A stretch of DNA of 64,000 nucleotides, from positions 2,232,001 through 2,296,000 of the forward strand of contig NZ_CP011339.1 in the NCBI RefSeq assembly GCF_001264245.1, given 5' to 3'. The DNA comes from Microcystis panniformis FACHB-1757. GTDB taxonomy: Bacteria > Cyanobacteriota > Cyanobacteriia > Cyanobacteriales > Microcystaceae. Of the stretch, positions 36,601 to 45,440 are shown piece by piece (positions within the stretch are counted from its first letter, which is position 1; each line of letters starts with the position of its first letter). The position numbers and the translations under genes are program-made. The notes below the pieces were generated by a model. That model did no database searches. It was not told the DNA's origin and saw only the letters and a list, made by a program, of their open reading frames with translations.

Positions 36601-36987
36601 GGATGTACTGCCAGTGTTTTGCCGGTTTATAGTCGCTTTTTCTACGATAAATGGGCAAAGGGAACCGTTCCCATCGCACCACCTTTTATTGAAGAAGCTT
36701 TCTGGTTTTATCCAGAGAATAAAAATCTCGAACAGCAGCAAGTGGTGAAAGCGATCGCTACTATGCAAGAATGGATCGATACGGGGATTTCTATGGAGTT
36801 ATTATTCAACCTCAATGAAGGGGTTTATTTCCCCGAAGAACCCAACCGTTGTCTCACTGCCAAAGATATCTTTGATACCCTAGTTATGGCCTGGGAATTG
36901 GGGTGTAAAGCGATTTATTATATCCGTACCGTACAAAAGGACAATTTTCGAGAGTCTGACGATAGTTGTTCTAGTTGCGCTAATTAA
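33628..36987 (+). CDS. nrdA: Class I ribonucleotide reductase, alpha subunit, with intein
   Basis: There are 1119 codons; without the 349-residue intein the mature protein is 770 residues, normal for class I. An ATP-cone allosteric domain is at the N-terminus (VIRRDGSTTSLNIGKIRDVV). Catalytic cysteines are recognisable: the pair in LTSCFILSIDDS and TAHCCNLVSLNLANI, the thiyl-radical cysteine directly after the intein (Cys814, in CTESFSN), and the C-terminal shuttle pair (CSSCAN). It reduces ribonucleotides to deoxyribonucleotides with NrdB, whose gene follows after five DUF29 genes. Confidence 0.95.
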   Translation: MQSKPLTTTVSIHKNNEVIPFRSTPLANMGSHGIRVIRRDGSTTSLNIGKIRDVVEWACEGKKVNSIALEAGLTTRLRDGITTREIQDNLINCALEMCSPEEPDWRYVAGRLHIWSLWKDTLVVRGYQYGNYEKTVKTQVKNRLYDERILIYSEAELKEAGSWINPDWDIDYDYAGALLITSRYLLKNELPQEALLTCSLLLATVEEPANRLHWAKKFYQGIAQRKISLATPILANLRTPKGSLTSCFILSIDDSLESIFGEITNAARISKNGGGVGVNMSRIRATGSWVMGKANASGGIIPWIKLLNDTAIAVNQGGRRAGAVTIGVDIWHLDVPEFLEMQTENGDQRRKAYDVFPQLVITDEFMRRVITKAEWTLVDPYEVRNKLGIELAELWGEEFEEAYRLVEANLDQEILLYKKINARDLFKSIMRSQVETGMPYIAFKDTINRANPNKHDGYIPGVNLCVAGETKILTDRGQIAIADLVGEYVNVWNGLEWSEVLVKKTGENQPLLKVNFSNGEALECTYYHKFYVQKNYKGTVEIVEAKDLKQGDKLIKYQLPLIQSENDLDFPYAYTAGFFSGDGSYGNNGMPEVDLYGVKKELLPLLAIRNKYRGNGSIEKGTFWRKETDTLGVYHDSKQDRIVCKLPLDIPSKFTVPLNGYTIKSRLEWLAGLLDADGTVARNGSNESLQIAAVNRQFLLDIRLMLQTLGVDSKVTFMDDGGYKLMPNGKGNYQEYLCQPKYRLLINSVGLFQLGQLGLKTHRLQWTLKEPQRSATQFIRIESVELTCRRDDTYCFTEPKRHLGMFNGILTGQCTESFSNVTPDKTAHCCNLVSLNLANIDREEIESNCQIAVRILDNTIDITNPPFDNAKNHNDKYRTIGVGAMGLADWLAKRKLSYNNLSEISNLFEEIGYWCTYSSMELAKERGAYQAFLGSEWSQGKLIGAKPVEWFLNNAVQPQRWQQLAEDIQRFGIRNSHITAIAPNTSSSLVQGCTASVLPVYSRFFYDKWAKGTVPIAPPFIEEAFWFYPENKNLEQQQVVKAIATMQEWIDTGISMELLFNLNEGVYFPEEPNRCLTAKDIFDTLVMAWELGCKAIYYIRTVQKDNFRESDDSCSSCAN
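35020..36066 (+). other. Intein with LAGLIDADG homing endonuclease in NrdA
   Basis: Residues 465-813 of the precursor. It starts with Cys465 (CVAGETKIL, block A) and ends FNGILTGQ just before extein Cys814. The two LAGLIDADG motifs are readable as YAYTAGFFSGDGSY and LEWLAGLLDADGTV. The final Gln replaces the usual Asn, a variant known in some inteins of this protein. It must splice out to restore the active site. Confidence 0.93.
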
Positions 36988-36997
36988 GGTTAACTTC

Positions 36998-37025
36998 GGT
37001 GGGCAATGCCCACCTTAATTTTTTT
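36998..37025 (+). terminator. Intrinsic terminator after nrdA
   Basis: GGTGGGC-AAT-GCCCACC stem-loop followed by TTAATTTTTTT. Confidence 0.85.
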
Positions 37026-37049
37026 ACATCAAAGATTAGGACTGATAAA

Positions 37050-37541
37050 ATGAGTTTTATTGATCACCTAATCACAGCTATGGATAAGACTTTATACGAA
37101 CAGGATTACTATCTCTGGATAGAGAAAACCATATCTTTACTAGAAAATCATCAATTTTCCGATTTAGATTTAGATAATCTCATCGAGGAGATTAAAAGTA
37201 TGGGTATCAAGGAAAAACATACCTTAACAAGTTTATTGACTAGAATAATCCAACATTTGCTGCAACTCGCTTATTGGCAATCGGAAAGCCAATATAATGC
37301 TAATCACTGGCAAGGAGAAATTACTATTTTTAGAATTGATTTATGGGAAGTTCTTGATGATAATCCAAGTTTAAAGTCCTATCTAGAGAATAGTTTTGAT
37401 AAATGTTATCAGTCAGCCCTTCGTATCCTAGCTAGAAAAATGGGAGTAAAAATCAATACTTTGCCCAGGGAAAAAATTCTCACTCTTGCCCAAGCTTTGG
37501 ATGATGATTGGTTTCCTGAATATGAGGATAATAATAATTGA
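37050..37541 (+). CDS. DUF29 family protein, paralogue 1
   Basis: ATG 37050 (163 residues) or ATG 37080 could be the start; the frame further up runs through the nrdA terminator. The DUF29 signature YEQDYYLWIEKTISLLENHQFSDLDLDNLIEEI opens the conserved part as in the other four copies. It is a small helical protein found in many copies in cyanobacteria, with no firm function. First of five tandem paralogues between nrdA and nrdB. Confidence 0.82.
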   Translation: MSFIDHLITAMDKTLYEQDYYLWIEKTISLLENHQFSDLDLDNLIEEIKSMGIKEKHTLTSLLTRIIQHLLQLAYWQSESQYNANHWQGEITIFRIDLWEVLDDNPSLKSYLENSFDKCYQSALRILARKMGVKINTLPREKILTLAQALDDDWFPEYEDNNN

Positions 37542-37579
37542 TGATTTGGTTGGATTATAGTTAACTAAGGTGAGGGACT

Positions 37580-38056
37580 ATGGAAACGAACTTATACGAA
37601 CAGGATTACTATCTTTGGTTAGAGAAAACCATATCTTTACTAGAAAATCGCCAGTTTTCTGAGTTGGATTTAGAAAATTTAATTGAAGAAATCAAAGATA
37701 TGTCCAGAAGAGAACGTCAGCAGTTAGAGAGTTTACTAACTAAACTCTTGGAACATTTACTTAAATTAACTTATTGGCAATCTAAGCGCGATTACAATAA
37801 AAACAAGTGGCGACGGGAGATTTTAAATTTTCGCATTCAAATAAAAAGAATTATTAGCAACAAAAAGGATGGAACTTATAATACAAACTTAGCATCTTAC
37901 CTCACCGAGATTCTTGAGCAATGTTATGAGGATGCTTGCCATCTATTCGTCGAAGGTTCTGGCATCGATAAAAGACTTTTAAGTGCTACACCTATTGGAT
38001 CAATTGACCAAATTTTAGATGAAAATTGGTTTCCTGAGTTTCTCGGAGAGGATTAA
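37580..38056 (+). CDS. DUF29 family protein, paralogue 2
   Basis: There are 158 residues. The conserved N-terminal YEQDYYLWLEKTISLLENRQ is followed by a divergent middle (SNKKDGTYNTNL) and the shared ending DENWFPEF. It lies 38 bp after paralogue 1 and 3 bp before paralogue 3, so the set is probably one operon. Confidence 0.85.
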   Translation: METNLYEQDYYLWLEKTISLLENRQFSELDLENLIEEIKDMSRRERQQLESLLTKLLEHLLKLTYWQSKRDYNKNKWRREILNFRIQIKRIISNKKDGTYNTNLASYLTEILEQCYEDACHLFVEGSGIDKRLLSATPIGSIDQILDENWFPEFLGED

Positions 38057-38059
38057 GCA

Positions 38060-38512
38060 ATGAAGAGTGATTTATACGAACAGGATTACTATCTCTGGAT
38101 AGAGGAAACCAGATCTTTACTAGAAAATCATCAGTTTTCTGATTTGGATTTAGATAATCTCATCGAGGAGATTAGCGACATGGGCAAAAGTCAACGACAA
38201 AGCTTAAAGAGTTATTTAACTCGGTTATTAGAACATTTGCTAAAACTGGTTTACTGGCAGTCGGAATTAGAATATAATCAAAGAGGATGGAAAAATGAAA
38301 TCCGTAACTTTCGCCTACAAATTAAACAAATTATTGAAGACAGTCCCAGTTTAAAGCCCTATCTATCGGAAATTTTCTCGTCCTGTTATCAAAATGCCCG
38401 TAAATTGTTTCTGGATTTATCTGGAATGGCTGAAAATTTGGTCAGTTTAGCTCCAATTTGCACTATAGAACAGGCGTTAAATGAAGATTGGTTTCCTGAA
38501 ATATCAAAATAA
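38060..38512 (+). CDS. DUF29 family protein, paralogue 3
   Basis: There are 150 residues, very close to paralogue 4 over most of the length (LEYNQRGWKNEIRNFR and LAPICTIEQALNEDWFPEI are identical). This suggests a recent duplication. Three bases separate it from paralogue 2. Confidence 0.87.
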   Translation: MKSDLYEQDYYLWIEETRSLLENHQFSDLDLDNLIEEISDMGKSQRQSLKSYLTRLLEHLLKLVYWQSELEYNQRGWKNEIRNFRLQIKQIIEDSPSLKPYLSEIFSSCYQNARKLFLDLSGMAENLVSLAPICTIEQALNEDWFPEISK

Positions 38513-38523
38513 TGGGGATAATT

Positions 38524-38976
38524 ATGGAAAGGAACTTATACGAAAAAGATTACTATCTCTGGTTAGAGAAAACCATATCTTTACTAGAAAATCATCAGTT
38601 TTCTGATTTAGATTTAGAGAATTTAATTGAAGAAATTAGCAGCATGGGTAAAAGCGAGAAACGAAGTTTAGAAAGTTATTTAACTCGCTTATTAGAACAT
38701 TTGCTAAAACTGGTTTACTGGCAATCGGAATTAGAATATAATCAAAGAGGATGGAAAAATGAAATCAGGAATTTCCGTCGTGCCATAAAAAGAATTATTG
38801 CCGATAGTCCTAGTTTACAGCCTTATCTGATTGAAATTTTTGATAACTCTTTTCAAGAAGCTCGTATTTCTTTTATCGAATTATCGGGAATGGCTGAAAA
38901 TTTGGTCAGTTTAGCTCCAATTTGCACTATAGAACAAGCTTTAAATGAGGATTGGTTTCCTGAAATATCAAAATAA
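38524..38976 (+). CDS. DUF29 family protein, paralogue 4
   Basis: ATG 38524 matches the start of the sister genes (MERNLYEKDYYLW); an upstream in-frame ATG at 38512 overlaps the stop of paralogue 3. There are 150 residues, closest to paralogue 3. Confidence 0.87.
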   Translation: MERNLYEKDYYLWLEKTISLLENHQFSDLDLENLIEEISSMGKSEKRSLESYLTRLLEHLLKLVYWQSELEYNQRGWKNEIRNFRRAIKRIIADSPSLQPYLIEIFDNSFQEARISFIELSGMAENLVSLAPICTIEQALNEDWFPEISK

Positions 38977-38987
38977 TGGGGATAATT

Positions 38988-39434
38988 ATGGAAAAGAACT
39001 TATACGAAAAAGACTACTATCTCTGGCTAGAGAAAACCATTAATTTACTGGAAAATAATCAGTTTTCTGATTTAGATTTAGAAAATTTAATTGACGAAAT
39101 AAAATCTATGTCTATCAATCAACAGAAAGCATTAAAAAGCAATCTGACTGTGATTTTATGGCATTTACTAAAATACTTACAAGAGCCAGAAAAACAAACC
39201 AGAAGCTGGGCATTAACCCTTTTTGAGCATCGAGAGAGAATCGAAGAAGATTTAGAAAATAGCCCTAGTCTTAAGAGTTTTTTAACAGAAGAAGATTTAA
39301 AAAAATGCTATAATAAAGCCAGAAAAAAAGCCGCTATTGAAACAGGGATAAACCTAGAGAAATTCCCGAAGAATTGCCCATTTACTTTGGCAGAAGCCCT
39401 AGATTTTGAATTTATCCCTAATCAAAACATTTGA
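38988..39434 (+). CDS. DUF29 family protein, paralogue 5
   Basis: ATG 38988 (MEKNLYEKDYYLW) is the family start, giving 148 residues. The first half is like the others; the second half (from about residue 55) is divergent and lacks the WFPE ending, finishing FEFIPNQNI. It is the most diverged member and lies 53 bp before nrdB. Confidence 0.82.
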   Translation: MEKNLYEKDYYLWLEKTINLLENNQFSDLDLENLIDEIKSMSINQQKALKSNLTVILWHLLKYLQEPEKQTRSWALTLFEHRERIEEDLENSPSLKSFLTEEDLKKCYNKARKKAAIETGINLEKFPKNCPFTLAEALDFEFIPNQNI

Positions 39435-39487
39435 CTTTTTACCAAAAACCTACTATAACCTAGAAGTGCCATAAGATTCAAGTAATC

Positions 39488-40094
39488 ATGTCCTTACATT
39501 TAGTTAATACTTGCCATTCGATGCCCATTTCCCCGATCTTCAATCCTGCGGGAGATGATGCGATCGAAAACCGTTCGATCTGGTTTGGTAACACCACCAA
39601 CCTGATGCAATTAAACGATGTCCGCTACACCTGGGCGGTGGGTTTATATCAACAAATGCGGGAAAATTTCTGGATTCCGCAACGCTTAGATATCACTCAA
39701 GACGTGACTGAATACGGGCATCTTACCGACGAAGAAAGGTATGCTTATGATGGTATTTTATCCTATCTAACTTTTCTTGATTCCGTGCAAACCTGTAATA
39801 TTCCCCACCTAAAAGGTAGCGTCACCGCGCCAGAAATTAGTCTTTGTATGGCGGAACAAATTTCTCAAGAAGCCATGCACAATCAAAGTTATCAATACTT
39901 AATTGAAACAATTATTCCCTCGGATCGCCGAGGCGAAGTTTATGACTTTTGGCGCACCGATAAAGTTCTCAGAGATCGCTGTGAATTTATTGCTAGTCTC
40001 TACCAGCAATATATCGATAAACAAACTACTGAAAGCTATTTTATCGCTCTTCTTGCCGATTATTTGCTAGAGAGTTTGTATTTTTATAACGGGT
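39488..40094 (+). CDS. nrdB: Ribonucleotide reductase beta subunit, exon 1
   Basis: The frame from ATG 39488 holds the first iron ligands (DGILSYLTFLDSV, AEQISQEAMHNQSY) and the third (LLESLYFYNG). The tyrosine in NQSYQYLIE is at the place of the radical tyrosine. It is interrupted after GGGT at 40094. Joined to 40413-40873 it gives an unbroken 355-residue NrdB, normal length, so the break is a spliced intron and not a mutation. Confidence 0.93.
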
Positions 40095-40412
40095 TAAATA
40101 ATGAGGTAGCCCACTAGCATCGTGAGGTGTTAGTTAAAACTCGCCAAATTGCTGGGAAGCCCTAAAGCCCTTATGCCAAAGCGAAGTCTGAAAAGATAAG
40201 CGTAAAGGAGCGAGAGCAGAAAAAAGTTAAGGGATTTAATAAAAGCCGTAAGGCAGTTATTAAAAACAATGGGTAATCAGCAGCCAAGCCTCTATTTTAA
40301 AGGGGAAGGTTCAACGAACAGAGGGTGAGTATCTTCTTGGTAAATACGCTATAAAAGGTTCAAGAAGATAATGGTATGTTCTAGCCCCACTCTGAAAGGA
40401 TGGGTAGTTGCG
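40095..40412 (+). ncRNA. Group I self-splicing intron in nrdB
   Basis: 318 nt without an ORF. The core elements are readable: P as AATTGCTGGGAAGCC (about 40148-40162), Q as AATCAGCAGCCAAGCC (about 40275-40290), R as GTTCAACGAACAG (about 40309-40321) and S near AAGATAATGG (about 40365). The 5' exon ends in T and the intron ends in G, as the class requires. GGGT (40091-40094) can pair with GCCC (40109-40112) as P1 with a U-G pair. It is similar in style to the cyanobacterial tRNA-Leu intron. Confidence 0.9.
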
Positions 40413-40873
40413 TCATCTTTTTCTATAATCTCGCTTCTCGACAGCTAATGTCCGGTAGTGCTGACGTTTTCAAAATGATCAACCGGGACGAATTAAGTCA
40501 CGTCCGTTTGTATCAGAAACTTATTCCCGAAGCCATGGCAACTTTTTCCCATTCCGTTGAACAGATTTATGAGATGTTCGATACGGCCGTTAAACACGAA
40601 TGTCGCTGGACAAATCACATTGTTGGCAACGACATTTTAGGTATTACCGAATACAGTACCGAACAGTACACCAAATACCTCGCTAATATTCGACTGAAAG
40701 CGATCGGACTTGAGCCTTTATACAGGGAAGAAAAGTATAACAAAAGTCCCTATAACCATCTGGAACGCTTCTCCGATACCAAAAAAGAAGGCCACACCAA
40801 AGCGAACTTTTTTGAAGCAACCGTGACCAGTTACGTTATGTCTTCTGGCTTAACTGGATGGGATGAAATTTAA
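40413..40873 (+). CDS. nrdB: Ribonucleotide reductase beta subunit, exon 2
   Basis: The exon begins TCATCTTTTTC and completes FYNGFIFFYNLASRQ across the junction. It holds the last iron ligands in INRDELSHVRLYQ. The ATG at 40400 lies inside the intron and is not a real start. A terminator follows at 40961. Confidence 0.92.
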
Positions 40874-40960
40874 AATTTACGGGACAAAAATGACCCAAAT
40901 CATTACCATAAAGTGGCAATTTTGTCAAAAAATTGACAAAATTTAGCAGCCTTTATATAA

Positions 40961-40995
40961 AAGGAAGAAATTAGTGCTAATTTCTTCCTTTTTTT
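40961..40995 (+). terminator. Intrinsic terminator after nrdB
   Basis: AAGGAAGAAATTA-GTGC-TAATTTCTTCCTT stem-loop running into TTTTTT. Confidence 0.9.
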
Positions 40996-41008
40996 GCTTA
41001 GGTAATAC

Positions 41009-41195
41009 GGTTCTTCGTTACTTGGTATGGTTCGATAGGGGGGCATAAATCGACTAAATCTTTATCTGGTAAGAGATTTAATTGATTAGTTCGCTCTAGA
41101 GCAAAAACAATTGACAAAAATCGCTAAATGCCTTTCTATATAAAGGTTCCATCCCTTATAACCCCCGTCCATTGCATAACACAAACCGAAGAACC
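41009..41195 (+). mobile_element. MITE type C, copy 4
   Basis: 187 bp flanked by the 8-bp duplication GGTAATAC (41001-41008 and 41196-41203), a few bases after the nrdB terminator. Confidence 0.92.
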
Positions 41196-41307
41196 GGTAA
41201 TACTAAATCTGGTTATTAAAGACTGATTATTTATTCCCCCTCTTGCCCCTTGCCTTTTGCCTTTTGCCCTTTGCCTCTTGTATGAGTGCCTCTTGTATGA
41301 GTGCCTA

Positions 41308-41425
41308 AGTGGGTGGGTGGAATTAAATATAAAATGAACGTAGGTTGGGTTGAAGCATGAAACCCAACGCCCGCATAGTTTACGCTACCGCTAACCCATC
41401 CTACAAATAATTGTGCCTCCCTACT
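41308..41425 (+). mobile_element. MITE type A, copy 2
   Basis: 118 bp with ends AGTGGG and CCTACT, flanked by TA. Before it lie short repeats of the GCCTTTTGCC and CTCTTGTATGAGTGC type (41240-41305). Confidence 0.88.
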
Positions 41426-41543
41426 TAACCCGAACTGACCTGAGAAAATTATAAAACTAGAGATCATTTGCAAAAGTTGCCCTAGAATGAAAGCGTTGAA
41501 AAAGCCGAGCAATTACTGTATATTGCTGAAAAATTAACCAGAG

Positions 41544-43139
41544 ATGACCAATACTACCGATAAACCGACCAACGATCTCTCAAAAATCTCCATGCGAGAT
41601 TTAATGATCCAACTGAAAACATCTCCCGATGGTCTCACCACCAGTGAAGCAAAAAATCGCCTCAATAGCGACGGTTATAACGAGATTGCCGAGAAAAAAG
41701 TCAGCCCCCTGATCAAATTCCTTTCCTACTTTTGGAATCCCTTTTCCTGGATGATTGAAGCGGCGGTAATTTTTTCCGCTATCGTCGGTGATTGGGTGGA
41801 CTTCGTGATTATCGCCATTCTACTGGTGGCTAACGGTTTGATCGGCTACTTCGAGGAAAAAACCGCCGGGGATGCGGTGGCTGCCTTGAAAGCGCAACTC
41901 GCCCTCAATGCCGATGCCAAAAGAGACGGCAAATTTGTTTCCGTCCCCGCTAGGGAATTAGTACCCGGAGACGTGATCCGGATCAAGATCGGCGATGTGC
42001 TGCCGGCCGATGCCCGACTGCTGCCGGGGGATCCCGTCAAAATCGACCAAGCTGCCCTAACGGGGGAATCCTTACCCGTGGATCGCAGTTCTGGCGAACA
42101 AGTGTACTCAGGTTCAGTGGTGAAAAAAGGTCAAGCTGAGGCCATAGTTAACGGGACCGGCAGTAATACCTTTTTCGGTCGTACCGCTAAACTGGTAGCC
42201 AGTACCGAAAACGTCAGCCATTTCCAGAAATCAGTCCTCAAAATCGGTGACTTTCTCATCGTCATTGCCCTGATTTTAATCGCTATTATCGTTGTTTACC
42301 GTCTTTATAACGGTATTGTCGATAAACAGGGCGTAGAAGTGATCCGCTTGCTGAAATTCTGTCTCGTTCTCACCATTGCTTCTGTTCCCGTCGCCTTGCC
42401 CACAGTTCTCTCCGTCAGTATGTCGGTAGGGGCAAAGGCACTAGCGGATAAAAACGCCGTGGTGACACGCTTGGCGGCGATCGAGGAACTAGCGGGCATG
42501 AATATGCTCTGTTCCGATAAAACCGGCACTCTCACCCTTAATCAGCTTAGTTTAGGCGATCCCTACACCCTGCCGGGGATCAGCGCCGACGATCTAATTC
42601 TCACCGCTTCCCTCGCTTCCCAAACTAGCGATGACGATCCGATCGATAAAACTATTCTCGCCGGTTTAAAAGATGCCACGGTACTCGATCGCTATCAAGT
42701 CACCCACTTTACCCCCTTCGATCCCGTCGCTAAACGCACCGAAGCCGATATTACCACCGCCGATGGTGAGACTTTTAAAACCAGTAAGGGCGCACCGCAG
42801 GTAATGCTCGATCTAGCCTACAATAAAGAGGAAATCGAAGGGACGGTGAATCAAATCATCGAAGATTACGCCAAAAAAGGCTATCGCGCCCTAGGAGTGG
42901 CAAAAACCAACCCCCAAGGTCAATGGCAATTCTTGGGCATTATTTCCCTATTCGATCCACCACGGGTTGATTCCCAATTAACCCTACAAACCGCCCTAAA
43001 ATTAGGGGTTCCCGTCAAGATGATCACGGGGGATCAGGTGTTAATCGCTAAGGAAACCGCCCGACAATTGGGTTTAGGTAACAATATCCTCGATGCCAAA
43101 ATTTTTCGGGAAGTCCCCCCCAATCAGCTAGGAACCCTC
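41544..43139 (+). pseudogene. Plasma-membrane-type H+ P-type ATPase, N-terminal part
   Basis: 532 codons up to the IS insertion. The cation-ATPase N-terminal domain (about 10-80), two helices near 55-100, the actuator motif ALTGESLPV, the pore helix with PVALPTVL, and the phosphorylation site CSDKTGTLTLN are all present, as is the nucleotide-binding domain. The frame then meets an IS at 43140. The other half is at 44461-45363. Fused, the two give 832 residues, the size of a P-type (type IIIA-like) proton pump. This half alone cannot pump. Confidence 0.9.
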
Positions 43140-44460
43140 GTTGACATCCTCACCGCCGTGAACGGACGGTGATTCCCAAACCTCACGATTTAGGTTTCTG
43201 CTTCTTTCCCGAAGGATTTTTCGCACCTGCCTTAACAGATTTACTCTGTTCTGGTCTTATGGTCGCTCTACAGACTGACACCGCAAGCCCTGCGGCCAAA
43301 ATATTTTTACTAGCGTTAATATCTCGGTCATGGTGAGTCCCACAGTCTGGACAGTCCCATTCTCGAATATTTAACGGCATTTTTTCAGCAATATACCCGC
43401 AATTACTACATCTTTTAGAGCTAGGAAACCATCTATCTATTTCGATGTAGTTTCTCCCATACCAACGGCATTTATAGGCTAATTGTCGAGTTATTTCTCC
43501 CCAGCTTACATCAGATATTGCCTGAGATAATTTCGGGTTTTTGACCAGATTCTTAACGGCTAAATTCTCAACCACAATCGTTTGGTTTTCACGAACTAAT
43601 TGAGTGGTTAGCTTATGTAAATGGTCTTTTCTACTATCGGTGATTTGAGCGTGAATCCTTGCTACTTTGATTCTTGCTTTTTCTCGATTATTTGAGCCTT
43701 TCTGTTTTCTAGAAAGATTTTTTTGTGCCTTTCGCAGTCTCCGATAATGCTTTTTAAAATGCTTGGGATTAGACACTTTGTCGCCATCGCTGGTAATCAC
43801 GAGGCTACTAATTCCTAAGTCAATTCCAATGGCTTTATCTGTTACTGGTAAAGGCTTAATCGTTGGGTCATCAAATCTAATTGAAATATGCCAACGTCCA
43901 GACGGATGTAATCTGACTGTTACTGTGCTTGGTTCACATCCGTCTGGTATTTGTCTTGACCATCGAATAGGTAAAGGTTCTGTGCATTTGGCTAAATAGA
44001 TTTGTCTGTCTTGAAATTTAAAAGCAGATTTGGTAAATTCGGCACTTCCTCCCTGATGTTTTTTCTTAAAGTTAGGATACTTAGTACGACCAGCAAAGAA
44101 ATTAGTAAAAGCTGTTTGTAAATGTCTTAACCCTTGTTGTAAAGGTACACAGCTAACTTCGTTTAAAAAGTCTAATTCTTCCTGCTTTTTCCAATCGGTC
44201 AACATTGAAGAAGTTTGAGCGTAGCCTACTCTTTCTTGCTTTTCGTACCAAGCTTGTGTTCGTTCGTGGAGAGCTTTATTGTAAACTAATCTTACACAGC
44301 CCAATGTGCGCCGCAATAGCGACTCTTGTGTTGGTGTGGGGTAAAATCGAAACGAGTAGGCTTTTTCCATACCTCACATTTTAGCATATATTTCGTAAAC
44401 GATGCTCATATTTAACAGTAAAGCCGTCGTAGAACGACGGGGTTTCAGACCCAAATTTTC
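43140..44460 (-). mobile_element. tnpB-only IS200/IS605 element, copy 2, inside the ATPase gene
   Basis: 1321 bp, from GTTGACATCC (right end) to CCAAATTTTC (left end). On the IS strand the left flank is TTCATC, as for copy 1, with no target duplication. Cutting it out joins CTC and GAT (Leu532-Asp533) in frame. It has terminal hairpins as in copy 1 and no tnpA. Confidence 0.92.
43183..44370 (-). CDS. tnpB: TnpB RNA-guided nuclease, intact
   Basis: There are 395 residues. RuvC motifs (AIGIDLGISSLVI, VVENLAVKNL, HDRDINASKNI) and the zinc ribbon (CSNCG, CPDCG) are complete. The gene is opposite to the ATPase gene. The guide part of its RNA would be read from the DNA next to the right end (43120-43139 region of the ATPase), so it should recognise an empty ATPase allele preceded by TTCATC. 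Confidence 0.93.
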   Translation of the reverse strand: MEKAYSFRFYPTPTQESLLRRTLGCVRLVYNKALHERTQAWYEKQERVGYAQTSSMLTDWKKQEELDFLNEVSCVPLQQGLRHLQTAFTNFFAGRTKYPNFKKKHQGGSAEFTKSAFKFQDRQIYLAKCTEPLPIRWSRQIPDGCEPSTVTVRLHPSGRWHISIRFDDPTIKPLPVTDKAIGIDLGISSLVITSDGDKVSNPKHFKKHYRRLRKAQKNLSRKQKGSNNREKARIKVARIHAQITDSRKDHLHKLTTQLVRENQTIVVENLAVKNLVKNPKLSQAISDVSWGEITRQLAYKCRWYGRNYIEIDRWFPSSKRCSNCGYIAEKMPLNIREWDCPDCGTHHDRDINASKNILAAGLAVSVCRATIRPEQSKSVKAGAKNPSGKKQKPKS

Positions 44461-45363
44461 GATGAACAGATTCTCGGCGCCGATGGTTTCGGGCAAGTGT
44501 TCCCGGAGGACAAATATCATATCGTCGATGTCTTGCAGAAAACTAATCACATTGTCGGTATGACCGGAGATGGGGTCAACGATGCGCCGGCGCTGAAAAA
44601 AGCCGATGCGGGGATTGCGGTTTCCGGGGCGACGGATGCGGCCCGGGCGGCGGCCGATATAGTTCTCCTTACCCCCGGTTTATCGGTAATCGTCGATGCA
44701 ATTAGGTTAAGTCGTCAGATTTTTGAGCGGATGACCAGTTATGTTCTCTACCGGATCATCGCCACAATTCAGATTCTCGTTTTTACCACTTTGGCGATTC
44801 TGTTCTTTAATTCCTACCCGATTACGGCAATTATGATCGTTTTCTTAGCAATTCTTAACGATGGAGCGATCATGACGATCGCCTACGATAATGCCAAGAT
44901 ATCGAAAGTACCCCAAGCTTGGGATATGCCGAAAGTTCTCACCATCGCTTCGGTTTTGGGAGTGGTCAACGTCATTGCCACTTTCCTACTGTACTATCTA
45001 GCGGGCCGGGTATGGGGAATGACTCCTGACAAGGTGCAAACCTATATTTTCCTCAATATCGCTCTCTTAGGGATGATGACTCTCTATTCGGTGCGGGCAA
45101 AAGGTGCGTTTTGGTCCTTGGCCCCTGCTAAACCTCTAGCGATCGCTACTGGCATCTCGGTCATTATATCTTCGCTGATCTCAATGTTCGGAATCCTGAT
45201 CGCCCCGATCGGTTTTGAGGGAGTGGCAAAAAGCTGGCTCTATGCCCTAGTCTGGTTATTGATTATCGATCGAGTCAAATTGGCTCTCTATTCGATTTTT
45301 AATCATCCCAAGGCAGATTTAGGCAACACCTATCAATCCACTTGGGAGAATTTAAAAACTTGA
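44461..45363 (+). pseudogene. H+ P-type ATPase, C-terminal part
   Basis: 301 codons in the same frame as the first half once the IS is removed. It starts DEQILGADGFGQVFPEDKY. The hinge motif TGDGVNDAPALKKADAGIAV and the last transmembrane helices are present. A GTG at 44497 is inside the domain and is not a natural start. Confidence 0.9.
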
Positions 45364-45377
45364 TCGTAGTCCCTATC

Positions 45378-45424
45378 CTGGGGAAAACCAAGCTCATCAG
45401 GCACTTTCCCCAGAAAATTTTTTT
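45378..45424 (+). terminator. Intrinsic terminator after the ATPase gene
   Basis: CTGGGGAAA and TTTCCCCAG arms followed by AAAATTTTTTT. Confidence 0.8.
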
Positions 45425-45440
45425 CAGCAAACTCTAATTA

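Noticed and set aside
37580..38976. DUF29 copies as one frameshifted gene
   Set aside because: Each has its own start, full-length domain and stop with short regular gaps, so they are separate tandem paralogues.
40400..40412. ATG at 40400 as the start of a separate NrdB-like gene
   Set aside because: It lies in the 3' end of the group I intron; the real codons start at 40413 by splicing.
41231..41512. Open frame of 93 codons on the minus strand
   Set aside because: It runs through MITE A and short repeats, with a low-complexity tail. No protein signal.
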